A stretch of 64,000 nucleotides of DNA, taken from contig NZ_JACHBW010000023.1 of NCBI RefSeq assembly GCF_014200455.1, forward strand, positions 36,138 to 100,137, read 5' to 3'. This DNA comes from Paraburkholderia bannensis. Its GTDB lineage: Bacteria; Pseudomonadota; Gammaproteobacteria; Burkholderiales; Burkholderiaceae. Of the stretch, positions 24,651-33,838 are shown piece by piece. A program made the translations under genes and the position numbers. The stretch's first letter is position 1, and every line of letters begins with the position of its first letter. Under the pieces are notes generated by a model, which did not search any database, was not told the origin of the DNA, and saw only the letters and a list, made by a program, of their open reading frames with translations.

Positions 24651-27194
24651 GTGCAGCCGTCTCGCTCGAACACTCTTAATGCAGCCATGACCGATCTGTC
24701 CGCGTTCGCGCAGGGTACGTTTTTCATGCAGGACAAGCGCCTGCTCGCGTTGAGTTTTCCTCACAACGATCCACCCTCGGCTGTCGATTCCTATGGCCGG
24801 CGTCGCGCATTCACGTTAGTTGTCGAACGACTCGTCGCTCACGAAGGGCTCGGGATCGACTTCCGTTTCGAGCTGACGCTGCTTGGAAATGAAGCGGGTG
24901 TCACGCTCGATGACATGCTCGGCAAGTTGCTGGCGGTCTCGCTGGTGCGACCCGATGGCGGTATGCGCTATTTCTGCGGCTATTGCACCGAATTCTCGTT
25001 GGTGGGAAGCGATGGTTCGATTGCGCAATATCGCGCAGTGCTGCGGCCGTGGAGCGAGTTTCTCAAGACGCGCATTAATAATCGCTTGTTTCTGGGACAG
25101 TCGTTGCAGCAACAGATCAGCACAGTGCTGGCCGATTATCCGACTCTCGCGCCCGCGTGGGAGTGGCGCGTGCGTGGCGCTGACCCGTCGCGAACCATGA
25201 ACGTGCAAGGCGGTGGCCTTGGGGAGAGCGACTGGAATTATCTCGTTCGCCACCTTGAGGCGGTTGGCTATCTGTATTGGTGGGAGCACGGCGAGCAGGG
25301 TATGCGGCTCGTCATTGGCGATGACAGTACGGTGCAGTGCGATCCAGTGGACGGCGTTTCGACGCAGATCCGCTTCCAGTCTCATGGCGGACCTGCGGAA
25401 GAGGACGCCATTTCGAGCTGGTCTGGCAAGCGGGCTCTGTCGGCCGGCAGCTATAGCGCCACGGCGTTCGATTTCAAGTCGGCTTGCGCGACGCATGTGC
25501 AGATCCCGACACTTCACACCCCGGGCGTCGCGCCCGCTGGCGACCATCACGAATACGTCGGGCATTACGGGTTCAGCAAGGACGATCACTCGGGCGATGC
25601 CGTCGCGCGGCTGCGAATGGAGGAGATCGAGGCGGCCTCGCAACGCTTCGAGGCCGAGGGCAATCACCACGGCATACTGCCGGGTCGCTGGTTCGAACTG
25701 GCCGACCATTTCAGCAGTACCTCGGCGCGCGCGCAGGACAGCCAGTTTCTGATTGTTGAGGCCCGCCACGAAGCGGCAAATAATTATTTGCAGGCAGATG
25801 GCCGCAAACCCGAATACCGCAATCGCTTCGAAGCCCTGCGCCGCGCTACGCCGTGGCGACCGGGACGCGGCCTGAACAGCACGCCGCTATACATTCAGGC
25901 GCCACAAACCGCGACGATTGCCGGTACCAGCGATGCGGGCAGTGTCGATGTCGACGAATACGGCCGCGTGCGGGTGATATTCCACTGGGATCGCGCGTTG
26001 CAACAAAGCGCGCGCATTCGCGTGGCCTCCGGCTGGGCCGGCGGCGAAAAGGGCATGGTGGCGCATCCGCGCGTGGGTAGCGAAGCAGTCCTGATGTTCC
26101 TCGACGGCAATCCCGATCGTCCGCTCGTCACGGCCACCACTTACAACGGCAACCGCATGCCGCCGTGGTCGCTCCCGGACCAGCATGTGCTGACCGGCCT
26201 GCGCAGCCGCGAACTGTCTGGCGACTCAGGCAACCAGGCCGGTGGGCGATCGAATCACATCCTGCTCGACGACACGGCGCAACAGTTGCAGCTGAAGTTG
26301 CGCAGCGACACCGATGCCAGCGAACTGACGCTTGGCCACAACGTGCGTATCGACGATACGCAGGGGCGTACCGATCAGCGCGCACGCGGCTTCGAACTGC
26401 GTACCGACGCACACGGCGCCGTGCGCGCCGCGAAGGGCCTGCTGATTACCAGCGAGGCGCGTCCCGAAGCTCGCGCGCATGCTACCGATATGGGCGAGAC
26501 ACTCACGCGCCTGGATAAAGCGCAGGATCTGCATGGGACGCTGTCGGGCTCGGCGCACGAAGTCAAGGCACAGGAGAGCGGTGATCAGGATGCCGTGCGC
26601 GATGCGCTGAAAACGCAGAACGAATCGTTGCGCGGCAGCGGCGGCAATCCTCAGCAAGGCGAATTTCCCGAGTTCGCGCAACCCCATCTGACGCTGGCCA
26701 GTCCGGCGGGGATCGAAACCACCACCGCGGGTTCGACGCACGTTGCCAGCGATCGGCATATCGCGCTGACGAGTGGAGAGCACACGAGTATTGCCGCTGG
26801 GCAAAGCATGCTGGTCAGCGCGCATGACGCGGTGCGCGTGGCCGCATTCGAGAAGGGCATCAAGCTGGTGGCGGCCGCGGCGGACATCGACATCGAAGCG
26901 CTCAAGAACAGCATCAACGTGCTGGCAAAGCTCGACGTGAAGGTCGACGCCAACCGTATCACCTTGACCGCAAAAGAAGAAGTCCTGATCAATGGTGGCA
27001 CGAGCTATACGCGCTGGAATAGCGAAGGCATCACGCACGGCACCAACGGTGCATTCACGACGCACGCCGCGTCGCACAGCTTCATCGGCCCGGATAGCCT
27101 GCCGGTTCCCGCGCAGGCGCTACCGGGTTCGGCCTGCGCGCCGTGTATGGTCAATGCCGCGTCAATGGCATCGCCTTTCGCTGCCAAGGCCTGA
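24651..27194 (+). CDS. vgrG: T6SS spike protein VgrG (TssI)
   Basis: The 847-residue VgrG starts at a GTG with AAGGAG eight bases before; an ATG at 24687 is the alternative. It has the gp27-like base (residues about 30-400), the gp5-like OB region with D-E-Y-G-R-V-R-V-I-F-H-W-D and G-W-A-G-G-E-K-G-M (about 440-480), and the C-terminal DUF2345 beta-helix region (H-I-L-L-D-D-T-A, then repeated short strands to about residue 800). The trimer tips the Hcp tube and carries effectors. The C-terminus has no obvious toxin domain. It heads a module with a DUF4123 adaptor, a lipoprotein and a Tle1 lipase. Confidence 0.95.
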   Translation: MQPSRSNTLNAAMTDLSAFAQGTFFMQDKRLLALSFPHNDPPSAVDSYGRRRAFTLVVERLVAHEGLGIDFRFELTLLGNEAGVTLDDMLGKLLAVSLVRPDGGMRYFCGYCTEFSLVGSDGSIAQYRAVLRPWSEFLKTRINNRLFLGQSLQQQISTVLADYPTLAPAWEWRVRGADPSRTMNVQGGGLGESDWNYLVRHLEAVGYLYWWEHGEQGMRLVIGDDSTVQCDPVDGVSTQIRFQSHGGPAEEDAISSWSGKRALSAGSYSATAFDFKSACATHVQIPTLHTPGVAPAGDHHEYVGHYGFSKDDHSGDAVARLRMEEIEAASQRFEAEGNHHGILPGRWFELADHFSSTSARAQDSQFLIVEARHEAANNYLQADGRKPEYRNRFEALRRATPWRPGRGLNSTPLYIQAPQTATIAGTSDAGSVDVDEYGRVRVIFHWDRALQQSARIRVASGWAGGEKGMVAHPRVGSEAVLMFLDGNPDRPLVTATTYNGNRMPPWSLPDQHVLTGLRSRELSGDSGNQAGGRSNHILLDDTAQQLQLKLRSDTDASELTLGHNVRIDDTQGRTDQRARGFELRTDAHGAVRAAKGLLITSEARPEARAHATDMGETLTRLDKAQDLHGTLSGSAHEVKAQESGDQDAVRDALKTQNESLRGSGGNPQQGEFPEFAQPHLTLASPAGIETTTAGSTHVASDRHIALTSGEHTSIAAGQSMLVSAHDAVRVAAFEKGIKLVAAAADIDIEALKNSINVLAKLDVKVDANRITLTAKEEVLINGGTSYTRWNSEGITHGTNGAFTTHAASHSFIGPDSLPVPAQALPGSACAPCMVNAASMASPFAAKA

Positions 27195-27207
27195 CGGGGA
27201 ATGATGC

Positions 27208-28119
27208 ATGACGTCTGAAACTCAAGCCGATCCGGCGCGCCGGATCATTGAAACCGCGCTTGCGGGCACCACTGGCCTGCACGCCTACGTGCTCGTCGAT
27301 GGTGCTTTGCTGCAGACCCAAAGCGCCGCGCAACAGGAGCGCTGGCCGTTTTTTCTCGCGCTGCCGCTGCTGGCAAATGCCGATCTGGATGCGCAGGCAG
27401 TGGGTCCTCTGCTCTACGAGTTGCCGTCGGCCAGCGAGTCTGACGATACCGGCGCGGCCGTTGAAACGGGCATCGTCTGGCCGGCTTCCAGTGTGATCGT
27501 TTCGCGGCTCTCGCTTAATGAACTGGCCACGCATCTCAGGCCGATGCTCGATGTGCAGCTTGAGCAGATGGACAGCACGATGCTGATGCGTTTCTTCGAT
27601 CCGCGTGTGCTGCCCTTCTGGCTCGACATGCTGCCGATGGAGCATCGCGCGTGGCTCGCACGCGGTGTGCATGACTGGATTTATCTGGATGCGCATCAGA
27701 ATCTTCGTTCGGCGCGTATCGAAACGGCTCACAAGCCTGGTGAGATCGATGTGATTGCGCAGTTCCCTCTGCACCTGTCGCAGCAACAAGAGGACGATCT
27801 GCTCGCCGCCTGTTACCCGTACACGATGATCGAGCGCCTGCGCAGTGAGTTTGGGACGCTGATGGAGCGAGTGCCTTTGGCAAAACAATATGACTTCGTG
27901 CGTGACCAGCTCGACCGGTGCCGTGCTCATGGTGCGGAGAGCCCGGCATCGTTGATCACCTGGTGCGAACTGGCGTTGCGTTACGGGCCGCATTTCGACG
28001 AGCATCCGGCCATGCAACCGGCAATCGCGGCGCTCGACGACGGCCAGACTTTCTCGCAGGCCCTCGCGCTCGTGCCGTCCGGCGAATGGGCGCGTATGCA
28101 GGCAGAAGTCGCAAACTAA
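27208..28119 (+). CDS. DUF4123 T6SS adaptor/chaperone (Tap-like)
   Basis: A 303-residue protein beginning with the DUF4123 pattern: a strand H-A-Y-V-L-V-D-G-A near residue 25, S-S-V-I-V-S-R-L-S-L-N-E-L-A-T-H-L-R-P near 100 and M-L-M-R-F-F-D-P-R-V-L at about 130. DUF4123 proteins (Tap/TEC) load a cognate effector onto VgrG without being secreted themselves. It starts 13 bases after vgrG and precedes the lipoprotein and lipase, so the lipase is the likely client. The helical C-terminal third is probably the client-binding part. Confidence 0.85.
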   Translation: MTSETQADPARRIIETALAGTTGLHAYVLVDGALLQTQSAAQQERWPFFLALPLLANADLDAQAVGPLLYELPSASESDDTGAAVETGIVWPASSVIVSRLSLNELATHLRPMLDVQLEQMDSTMLMRFFDPRVLPFWLDMLPMEHRAWLARGVHDWIYLDAHQNLRSARIETAHKPGEIDVIAQFPLHLSQQQEDDLLAACYPYTMIERLRSEFGTLMERVPLAKQYDFVRDQLDRCRAHGAESPASLITWCELALRYGPHFDEHPAMQPAIAALDDGQTFSQALALVPSGEWARMQAEVAN

Positions 28120-28160
28120 AAAACGAATCCAGGATCCTGAAAGGGACGCCACACTATTCC

Positions 28161-28850
28161 ATGAAACTGACGACGCGATTTACCTGCTTCACATTACTGA
28201 CACTGCTGGCACTCGTGACTTCTGCATGCAGCCGCGGCTCGACCGACGGCGGGAAGCTGAGTTTCGGAACGAGTTCCGATAGTAAGTGGGACGATCCGAA
28301 TATCGACATCATTACCGCGGGTTCGTACAACTACACCGACTACGATATTTACGACGTTTTTCTCCTGCCGCCGGATGCTAAAAGTCTCGACGATGCGGCG
28401 AGTGCGGACGGTGCGAGTGCCACACCTCAGTCCTACACGCAATGGGAGGGCGGCCCCGGCAGGCGGCCCAGTCTTGCGTGGGATTTTCGCTGGAAGACGC
28501 CAATGAAAATGAAGGTCTGGTGGCAACGTGTTGTCGACGAGAAACTGATGTATGCGTCAGGCAAGAACTATGATCCTTACACGCACCGGGAAACTGAGCC
28601 AGGGATGGCATGGTGCGAAGGAGAAATCACCGTTACGCAGCCACCTATCAAGGACAAGAGTGGCGGTCTGCTGCTCCACTTCTTTCCTGACGGGCGTGTT
28701 GAAGGCGACATGAATCTCGTTACTGAACGTGATCCGGTGAAGGCTGACATTACCAAACGCAACGCGCTACCCAAACTGACTGGTCGGCCCTGCCTGAAGG
28801 AAATACCGAATCCGTACTATGGCCGCAAGAAGCCTGTTCAGTGGAACTGA
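28161..28850 (+). CDS. Lipoprotein, probable immunity protein for the Tle1 phospholipase
   Basis: A 229-residue protein with a lipoprotein signal: a charged start, a hydrophobic core and the lipobox L-V-T-S-A-C, with Cys at residue 23. The mature part has an aromatic-rich strand (Y-N-Y-T-D-Y-D-I-Y-D) and W-K-T-P-M-K-M-K-V-W-W, a layout like the DUF3304 lipoproteins found with Tle1 effectors, though the match is not certain. Placement in the periplasm is what a T6SS lipase inhibitor needs. Its gene ends inside the leader of the lipase gene, the usual immunity-effector pairing. Confidence 0.65.
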   Translation: MKLTTRFTCFTLLTLLALVTSACSRGSTDGGKLSFGTSSDSKWDDPNIDIITAGSYNYTDYDIYDVFLLPPDAKSLDDAASADGASATPQSYTQWEGGPGRRPSLAWDFRWKTPMKMKVWWQRVVDEKLMYASGKNYDPYTHRETEPGMAWCEGEITVTQPPIKDKSGGLLLHFFPDGRVEGDMNLVTERDPVKADITKRNALPKLTGRPCLKEIPNPYYGRKKPVQWN

Positions 28851-28876
28851 GTGGACGCCCGAAACGGAGTACAACA

Positions 28877-30604
28877 ATGAGCAACGCGCCCATCATCCGA
28901 CGCATCACCGACCTAACGCCCGCAGAACACGGCACTCGCCATGACAATCGCGAGGCGCTCGATTCGGCAAATGTCGAAAAATGCAAGGTATGCCCGAAGC
29001 CGGTCTGGTTCACGGCATTCTTTGACGGCACTGGCAACAACTACGGTGCGGACGGCAACGGTTCGAAGGACGTCAACCTGGTCAAGTACAGCAATATTGC
29101 CAAGCTTGCGCAGTTCGCGCACGTAGGAGATTCGTCCGCCTCGCGTACTGCGAGCCGCTATATTGAGGGCGTGGGCACGCCGTGCGCCAAGGTCGGCGAC
29201 TCCGGCGAATGGCTGGATGGCGCGCTTGGTATGGCTGCGGCGAGCAAAGGCGAATTGCGGATTCGCTGGATGCTCAATGAACTGAACAAGCACGTGAGCG
29301 CCCACATGCCGGCCGTCAGCCAGATCAACCTCGCCGTATTCGGCTTCTCGCGCGGCGCGACTGAAGCGCGGGCCTTCGTGCGGATGCTGAATGAACGACT
29401 GGCTGAGAGCGACCAGAACAACCGCCTCTGGTGGCGGCAGCCGAACATGAATGGTGCTCGCCCGGAAGTGGTCGTCTATTTCATGGGGATTCTCGATACC
29501 GTTTCATCGACCGGCTTTGGCGGCAGCAATCTTGAGAGACAAGTGGAATACAGACTGGGCCCGCTCCTGGGCGGTTGTCTTTACTACTTTGCCGATGAAG
29601 GCGGTCATGCAGCCTGGGCCAACGACCTGCGAATTCCGGCTCATGTGCGTCAATGCGTACATTTCGTTGCATCGCACGAGTGCCGGGAAAAATTCCCGAG
29701 CGATTCGGTGCGCGAGGATAAGACGCTGCCGTCGAATTGCGTGGAAATTTTCTACCCGGGTATGCATTCCGATGTCGGCGGAGGCTATACGCGCAATACC
29801 CAGGAAGGGCGCACCAACGAACTGGCCAATGTGGCCCTGAACAACCTGTATATCGAAGCGTGGAAGGCTGGGGTGCCATTCAAGCCGCCAGCGGAAGTGA
29901 TGAAGGACGCAGGCCCTCTGTTTGCGATTTCTCCCGAACTCGAAGACCTCTGGAACGTCTACATGGCGCAGGGCAACCAGCAGGCTGGCGGTCCGGCGCC
30001 GGGCAGCAACCGCCTGGAAATCAACATCATCTGGCACATGAACCGCTATTACCAATGGCGCGCAAGCCGAAGCCGGCGTTTGCACGACGGGCGCCTGAAG
30101 CCGCCAGGAGGCGTCGATCATTACATGGCGATCACTGATCGAGAGTGGAACGACGACTCTGACAATATCCGTCGCATGGCTGGAGGTTTCCTGACGTCGT
30201 CCATCTCCGACCAGTGGAAGGCAATCGACGCGGCTACGCGCGTCACAGGCAACTGGCTTGGCGCTCTCGATCCAGTGCTTCGTCAGAAGTTCGACCGTTT
30301 CTTCGACGTCTATGTGCACGACTCGATCGCCGGCTTTAAAAACCAGATGGCGGACAGCTACGTGAGCATTGCGGAGGGAAGCCGCTGGACGATAGGCCGC
30401 CGATACTTCATGGGCAAACGCGGCAAGAAATTCTTGTACTGGACCTATGCGGGCGACAAGGCCGCGGAGGCCGCAACGCAAACCGCGATGCGCGATCCCG
30501 CCACTTCATCGCAAACGGGCGCAACGGCGGATGCGCAACTGGCGAGTAACCAGCAGGCGACGACGGGACAGGCTGCTCTATCCGATGCCACATCAGCGGC
30601 ATAA
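28877..30604 (+). CDS. T6SS phospholipase effector, Tle1 family (DUF2235)
   Basis: A 575-residue protein with the DUF2235 alpha/beta-hydrolase domain. It opens with F-T-A-F-F-D-G-T-G-N-N, typical of the family. The nucleophile elbow is G-F-S-R-G with Ser158, and the catalytic Asp is probably Asp299 in M-H-S-D-V-G-G-G-Y. Tle1 proteins are delivered by VgrG and cleave membrane phospholipids in target cells. The last 60 residues are Ala/Thr/Gln-rich and disordered. The ATG at 28877 with CGGAG is preferred over an upstream GTG. The upstream adaptor and lipoprotein complete the module. Confidence 0.88.
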   Translation: MSNAPIIRRITDLTPAEHGTRHDNREALDSANVEKCKVCPKPVWFTAFFDGTGNNYGADGNGSKDVNLVKYSNIAKLAQFAHVGDSSASRTASRYIEGVGTPCAKVGDSGEWLDGALGMAAASKGELRIRWMLNELNKHVSAHMPAVSQINLAVFGFSRGATEARAFVRMLNERLAESDQNNRLWWRQPNMNGARPEVVVYFMGILDTVSSTGFGGSNLERQVEYRLGPLLGGCLYYFADEGGHAAWANDLRIPAHVRQCVHFVASHECREKFPSDSVREDKTLPSNCVEIFYPGMHSDVGGGYTRNTQEGRTNELANVALNNLYIEAWKAGVPFKPPAEVMKDAGPLFAISPELEDLWNVYMAQGNQQAGGPAPGSNRLEINIIWHMNRYYQWRASRSRRLHDGRLKPPGGVDHYMAITDREWNDDSDNIRRMAGGFLTSSISDQWKAIDAATRVTGNWLGALDPVLRQKFDRFFDVYVHDSIAGFKNQMADSYVSIAEGSRWTIGRRYFMGKRGKKFLYWTYAGDKAAEAATQTAMRDPATSSQTGATADAQLASNQQATTGQAALSDATSAA

Positions 30605-30762
30605 GTGCAGCGGCAGAATCAGGACGCGCTTTTCGGACGCTTTTCCTGTTCTGGTGCCGACGCACTTTCCCGCTTCACTCTCCACGCATAAACAGCGCTT
30701 TCGCATTCGACAAACCAGGCGTGCCACTTGCTCCATCGCCGGGCTAACCCCGGAGAACATCG

Positions 30763-31941
30763 ATGGAACATTCTTGCGCTGCCATGCGCCGTGCATTCGC
30801 CGCTGCGCTGCTATCCTGCGCCTCGTGCGGCGCGGCGTTTGCTGCCGGGAGCGCAGCCGCGTCTTCCAGCGTCGCGCTGACCCAGGCGCCCTACGGCACG
30901 ACGAAAAGCGGCCAGGCCGTCACGCAATACACCTTGAGCAACGCTCATGGTGTGACGCTCAAAGTCATCAACTACGGCGCAATTGTCACCGAACTCGACG
31001 CGCCCGACCGTCACGGCCAGCCTGCCGATATCGTGCTCGGCTTCGGCTCGCTCGCCGATTACGAGACTTACAACGGCGATATTCATTTCGGCGCCACGAT
31101 TGGTCGCTACGCGAATCGAATCGCGAAGGGACGTTTCAGACTTGATGGACGCGAATGGACGCTGCCCTTCAACGATGGGCCGAATACGCTGCACGGCGGC
31201 CCCCACAGCTTCGATACGAAACTGTGGGAAGTGACGCAGAGAGGCAGCAACGGCCAACATGCGAGCGTGACGCTGCGCTACGTCAGCCCCGATGGCGAGA
31301 ACGGATTTCCCGGAACCTTGACGGTGGACGTGACTTATACGCTCGGTGACGACGATACCGTGCGCATCGACTATCGCGCGCAAACGGACCAGAACACCGT
31401 CGTCAATCTCACCAACCATAGCTATTTCAACCTCGCCGGAGAAGGATCGGGCAGCGTCGAGCATCAGATGATCCAGATCGCCGCGCAACGCTACACGCCG
31501 ACCGATTCGACCTCGATCCCGACGGGCGAAATCAGTCCTGTGCAGGGCACACCGCTGGATCTGCGCGAACTCACGCCGATTGGCTCGCAGTTGCGATCGT
31601 CGTTCGAGCAGATGCGGATCGCGCGCGGCTACGATCAGAATTGGGTGCTCGACAACGGCAATCGCGCGCAGCCGGGTTTCGCGGCGCGGGCGTACGATCC
31701 GGCTTCGGGGCGCGTGCTCGACGTGTATACGACGCAGCCTGGCCTGCAGTTTTATACGTCGAATAGCCTGAATGGAGGCGCGGTGGGACGTTCGGGCGTG
31801 AGCTACCGGCAAACCGATGCGTTCGCGCTGGAAGCCCAGCACTTTCCCGATTCGCCGAATCATCCCGCGTTTCCGACGACCGTGTTGAAAGCGGGTGAGA
31901 CGCTGCATGAGACGACGATCTGGAAACTGGGCGCGCGATAA
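30763..31941 (+). CDS. galM: Aldose 1-epimerase, exported (GalM-like)
   Basis: A 392-residue galactose mutarotase-fold enzyme with an N-terminal signal peptide (basic R-R, then A-F-A-A-A-L-L-S-C-A, cleavage likely after A-F-A-A), so it acts in the periplasm. Active-site markers are G-R-Y-A-N-R-I, L-H-G-G-P-H (His), N-L-T-N-H-S-Y-F-N-L (second His) and the C-terminal F-A-L-E-A-Q-H-F-P-D (Glu). It interconverts alpha and beta anomers of hexoses. It follows the T6SS module but its own spacing, 158 bases, and function suggest an unrelated unit. Confidence 0.92.
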   Translation: MEHSCAAMRRAFAAALLSCASCGAAFAAGSAAASSSVALTQAPYGTTKSGQAVTQYTLSNAHGVTLKVINYGAIVTELDAPDRHGQPADIVLGFGSLADYETYNGDIHFGATIGRYANRIAKGRFRLDGREWTLPFNDGPNTLHGGPHSFDTKLWEVTQRGSNGQHASVTLRYVSPDGENGFPGTLTVDVTYTLGDDDTVRIDYRAQTDQNTVVNLTNHSYFNLAGEGSGSVEHQMIQIAAQRYTPTDSTSIPTGEISPVQGTPLDLRELTPIGSQLRSSFEQMRIARGYDQNWVLDNGNRAQPGFAARAYDPASGRVLDVYTTQPGLQFYTSNSLNGGAVGRSGVSYRQTDAFALEAQHFPDSPNHPAFPTTVLKAGETLHETTIWKLGAR

Positions 31942-32159
31942 CGTCGAAGTGACCTGGTTTCGCCTTCTTGCAATTGCAGAGTTCGTGCGCGAATACAAGG
32001 AAAAGAGCCTGAATATTATGGATGACGAAGTATTCGCGCTAGGTGCACTGCTCGGCAGCCAATGCGTTCGCGGCTTTTAGTGGCATTGGTGATCGGTGAT
32101 CTGGTACGGCGGAGAAGCGAGCGGCGCGATTGTCGCGATTGGCGTTCTCAATCACGACA

Positions 32160-32376
32160 ACGCCTTGTTCACCAATTCCATCGGCAGGATCGCTGAAGTC
32201 TTGAGGCAGATCCGCCCGCAAATCCCGCACCCCAGCCGCTGGCGCGACAACGTGCGCAAGGTCGCGCCATCGACATAACCGGTTTTGGTAGCAATCGCTT
32301 CGATATCGAACCCACTGCCGTGCAGCAGTGATTGCGGGCGCTCCACGCGAACCTCCTGAAAGTGCGCCAGCGAAAG
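32160..32376 (-). pseudogene. AraC/GlxA-family regulator, C-terminal HTH remnant
   Basis: Minus-strand reading gives the end of an AraC-type DNA-binding domain: F-Q-E-V-R-V-E-R-P-Q-S-L-L, then G-F-D-I-E-A-I-A-T-K-T-G-Y-V-D-G-A-T-L-R-T-L and R-Q-R-L-G. A frameshift follows and the family C-terminus R-D-L-R-A-D-L continues in another frame. The N-terminal DJ-1-like domain and first helix-turn-helix are missing. It lies in the 510-base gap after galM, which otherwise holds no gene. Confidence 0.7.
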
Positions 32377-32451
32377 GCCGCGATTGTCGCGGCTTTTCCT
32401 TTCGCACAGACTCATAGCGCTTCGCGGCGCGTTGTTGAATAAATGCACACG

Positions 32452-33351
32452 TCAGCTTCGCGTGCGAAGTTTAACGGCCGCCGTGCGTTGTTCGATCGCG
32501 CGCACGACCGCTACCATGTCCTGCTGGCCGAGACCGAGCGCTTCGGTTTCGCCGTAGAGCGCGTGACAGATATCGAGGAGCGGCGAGGCGATATTCGCGC
32601 TGCGCGCGGCTTCGGCCACGAGGCGCGCGTTTTTCAGCACATCGGTGATGGCCGCCTGCACGGAGAAGTTCTGCGCGGCGAGCTTGTCGATCTTGACGCG
32701 CGAAACGTCGCTGGCCATCGGACCCGCATTGAGCACGTTCGCGAACATGGCGAGATCGATACCGTGTCGCTGCGCAAAATGCGTCGCCTCGCTCAGGCCC
32801 GTCACCATCGTGATGAGATACAGGTTGACGGCGAGTTTCATCGTCAGCGCGGCGGGGACTGTGCCGCAAACAAAGCTCTCGCGGCACAGCGGCCGCACCA
32901 GCGTGCGCACCGCCTGCACGTCGTCGCTCGCACCCGCGAGCATCACGACGAGCTGGCCCGCCTCCGCGGGTTTGCGCGAACCGGACACCGGCGCTTCGAC
33001 ATATCGCCCGCCTGCGGCTTCGATGGCGCCACCAAGCGTGCGTGAATATTCCGCCGAATTCGTGCCCATGTTGACTATCACGTGGCCGCGCACGCGCGCG
33101 CCGAACGCGGGCGTGCCACGGCCCAGCACTGTGTCGATGGCCTGATCGTTGGCCAGCATGAGGATCACCGTGCTGCAGGTCGCGAATACGGCATCGGCGT
33201 GCTCGGCGGTGCGTGCGCCGGCTTCGCGCAGGGCGTCGTAATGGTCCTTCGAGCGGCTCCAGACCGCGAGCGGCGTGCCCGCGCGCGCGAGATTGAGCGC
33301 CATCGGCGTGCCCATCACGCCCAGTCCGATAAATCCGGTTTCCATTTGCAT
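32452..33351 (-). CDS. NAD(P)-dependent beta-hydroxyacid dehydrogenase (3-hydroxyisobutyrate dehydrogenase family)
   Basis: A 299-residue protein with the N-terminal Rossmann loop G-F-I-G-L-G-V-M-G-T-P-M-A, the substrate motif E-A-P-V-S-G-S-R-K-P-A near residue 120, the catalytic Lys in M-K-L-A-V-N (about residue 171) and the helical C-terminal half. Members oxidise 3-hydroxyisobutyrate, tartronate semialdehyde or succinic semialdehyde; the exact substrate is unclear. AGGAG precedes the ATG. It is flanked by remnants of a regulator and a hydrolase. Confidence 0.88.
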   Translation of the reverse strand: MQMETGFIGLGVMGTPMALNLARAGTPLAVWSRSKDHYDALREAGARTAEHADAVFATCSTVILMLANDQAIDTVLGRGTPAFGARVRGHVIVNMGTNSAEYSRTLGGAIEAAGGRYVEAPVSGSRKPAEAGQLVVMLAGASDDVQAVRTLVRPLCRESFVCGTVPAALTMKLAVNLYLITMVTGLSEATHFAQRHGIDLAMFANVLNAGPMASDVSRVKIDKLAAQNFSVQAAITDVLKNARLVAEAARSANIASPLLDICHALYGETEALGLGQQDMVAVVRAIEQRTAAVKLRTRS

Positions 33352-33445
33352 CGCGTGGCTCCTGGGAGTCCTGGGAGATCCTCGTAGAGCGGCGCGCGTA
33401 TCGGCGCGACCGGACGGCGCATAGGATACCGTGCGCGCGAAAAGG

Positions 33446-33610
33446 TTAGCGCGACCGTGTCCGGCGCGCGTTGCGGTCGATCGCGTCGATCAAGGTGTCG
33501 TTCAGCGCTTCGGGCCGATCGTGACCCATGCCGTCGATCGGCATGAAATCGGCGCCCGGGACCGTGTCGGGGGCCTCTGCGCCGCAAGCTGCCTGCCGAG
33601 CGCGCCGGGA
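33446..33610 (-). pseudogene. Alpha/beta-hydrolase C-terminal remnant
   Basis: On the minus strand a frame ending at a TAA (33446-33448) reads A-P-D-T-V-P-G-A-D-F, then I-D-G-M-G-H-D and L-N-D-T-L-I-D-A-I. This is the last part of an alpha/beta-hydrolase including the catalytic His region. Nothing upstream continues the domain, so about 85% of the gene is missing. The rest of the 33352-33838 gap shows no gene. Confidence 0.65.
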
Positions 33611-33838
33611 TCATGCGCATACCGGCGTTCCTCGCGCAGCGAGGCGCGATGGCGTCGCTCGTCAAAAGGGAAATGCCGTGCCGCCGATGCGGCGCGCGGA
33701 CGTCAGGCTGTGTTCGACGAACCTGGAAACGCTGCGTATTTTCATCCGGGTATAAATGGACGTCAAATGCGGCGAACCGGCGCGCGGTATAGTCGCGCTC
33801 AATGCCTGCTCACTCGCCCAGCGCCGGAAGAACCCCGC

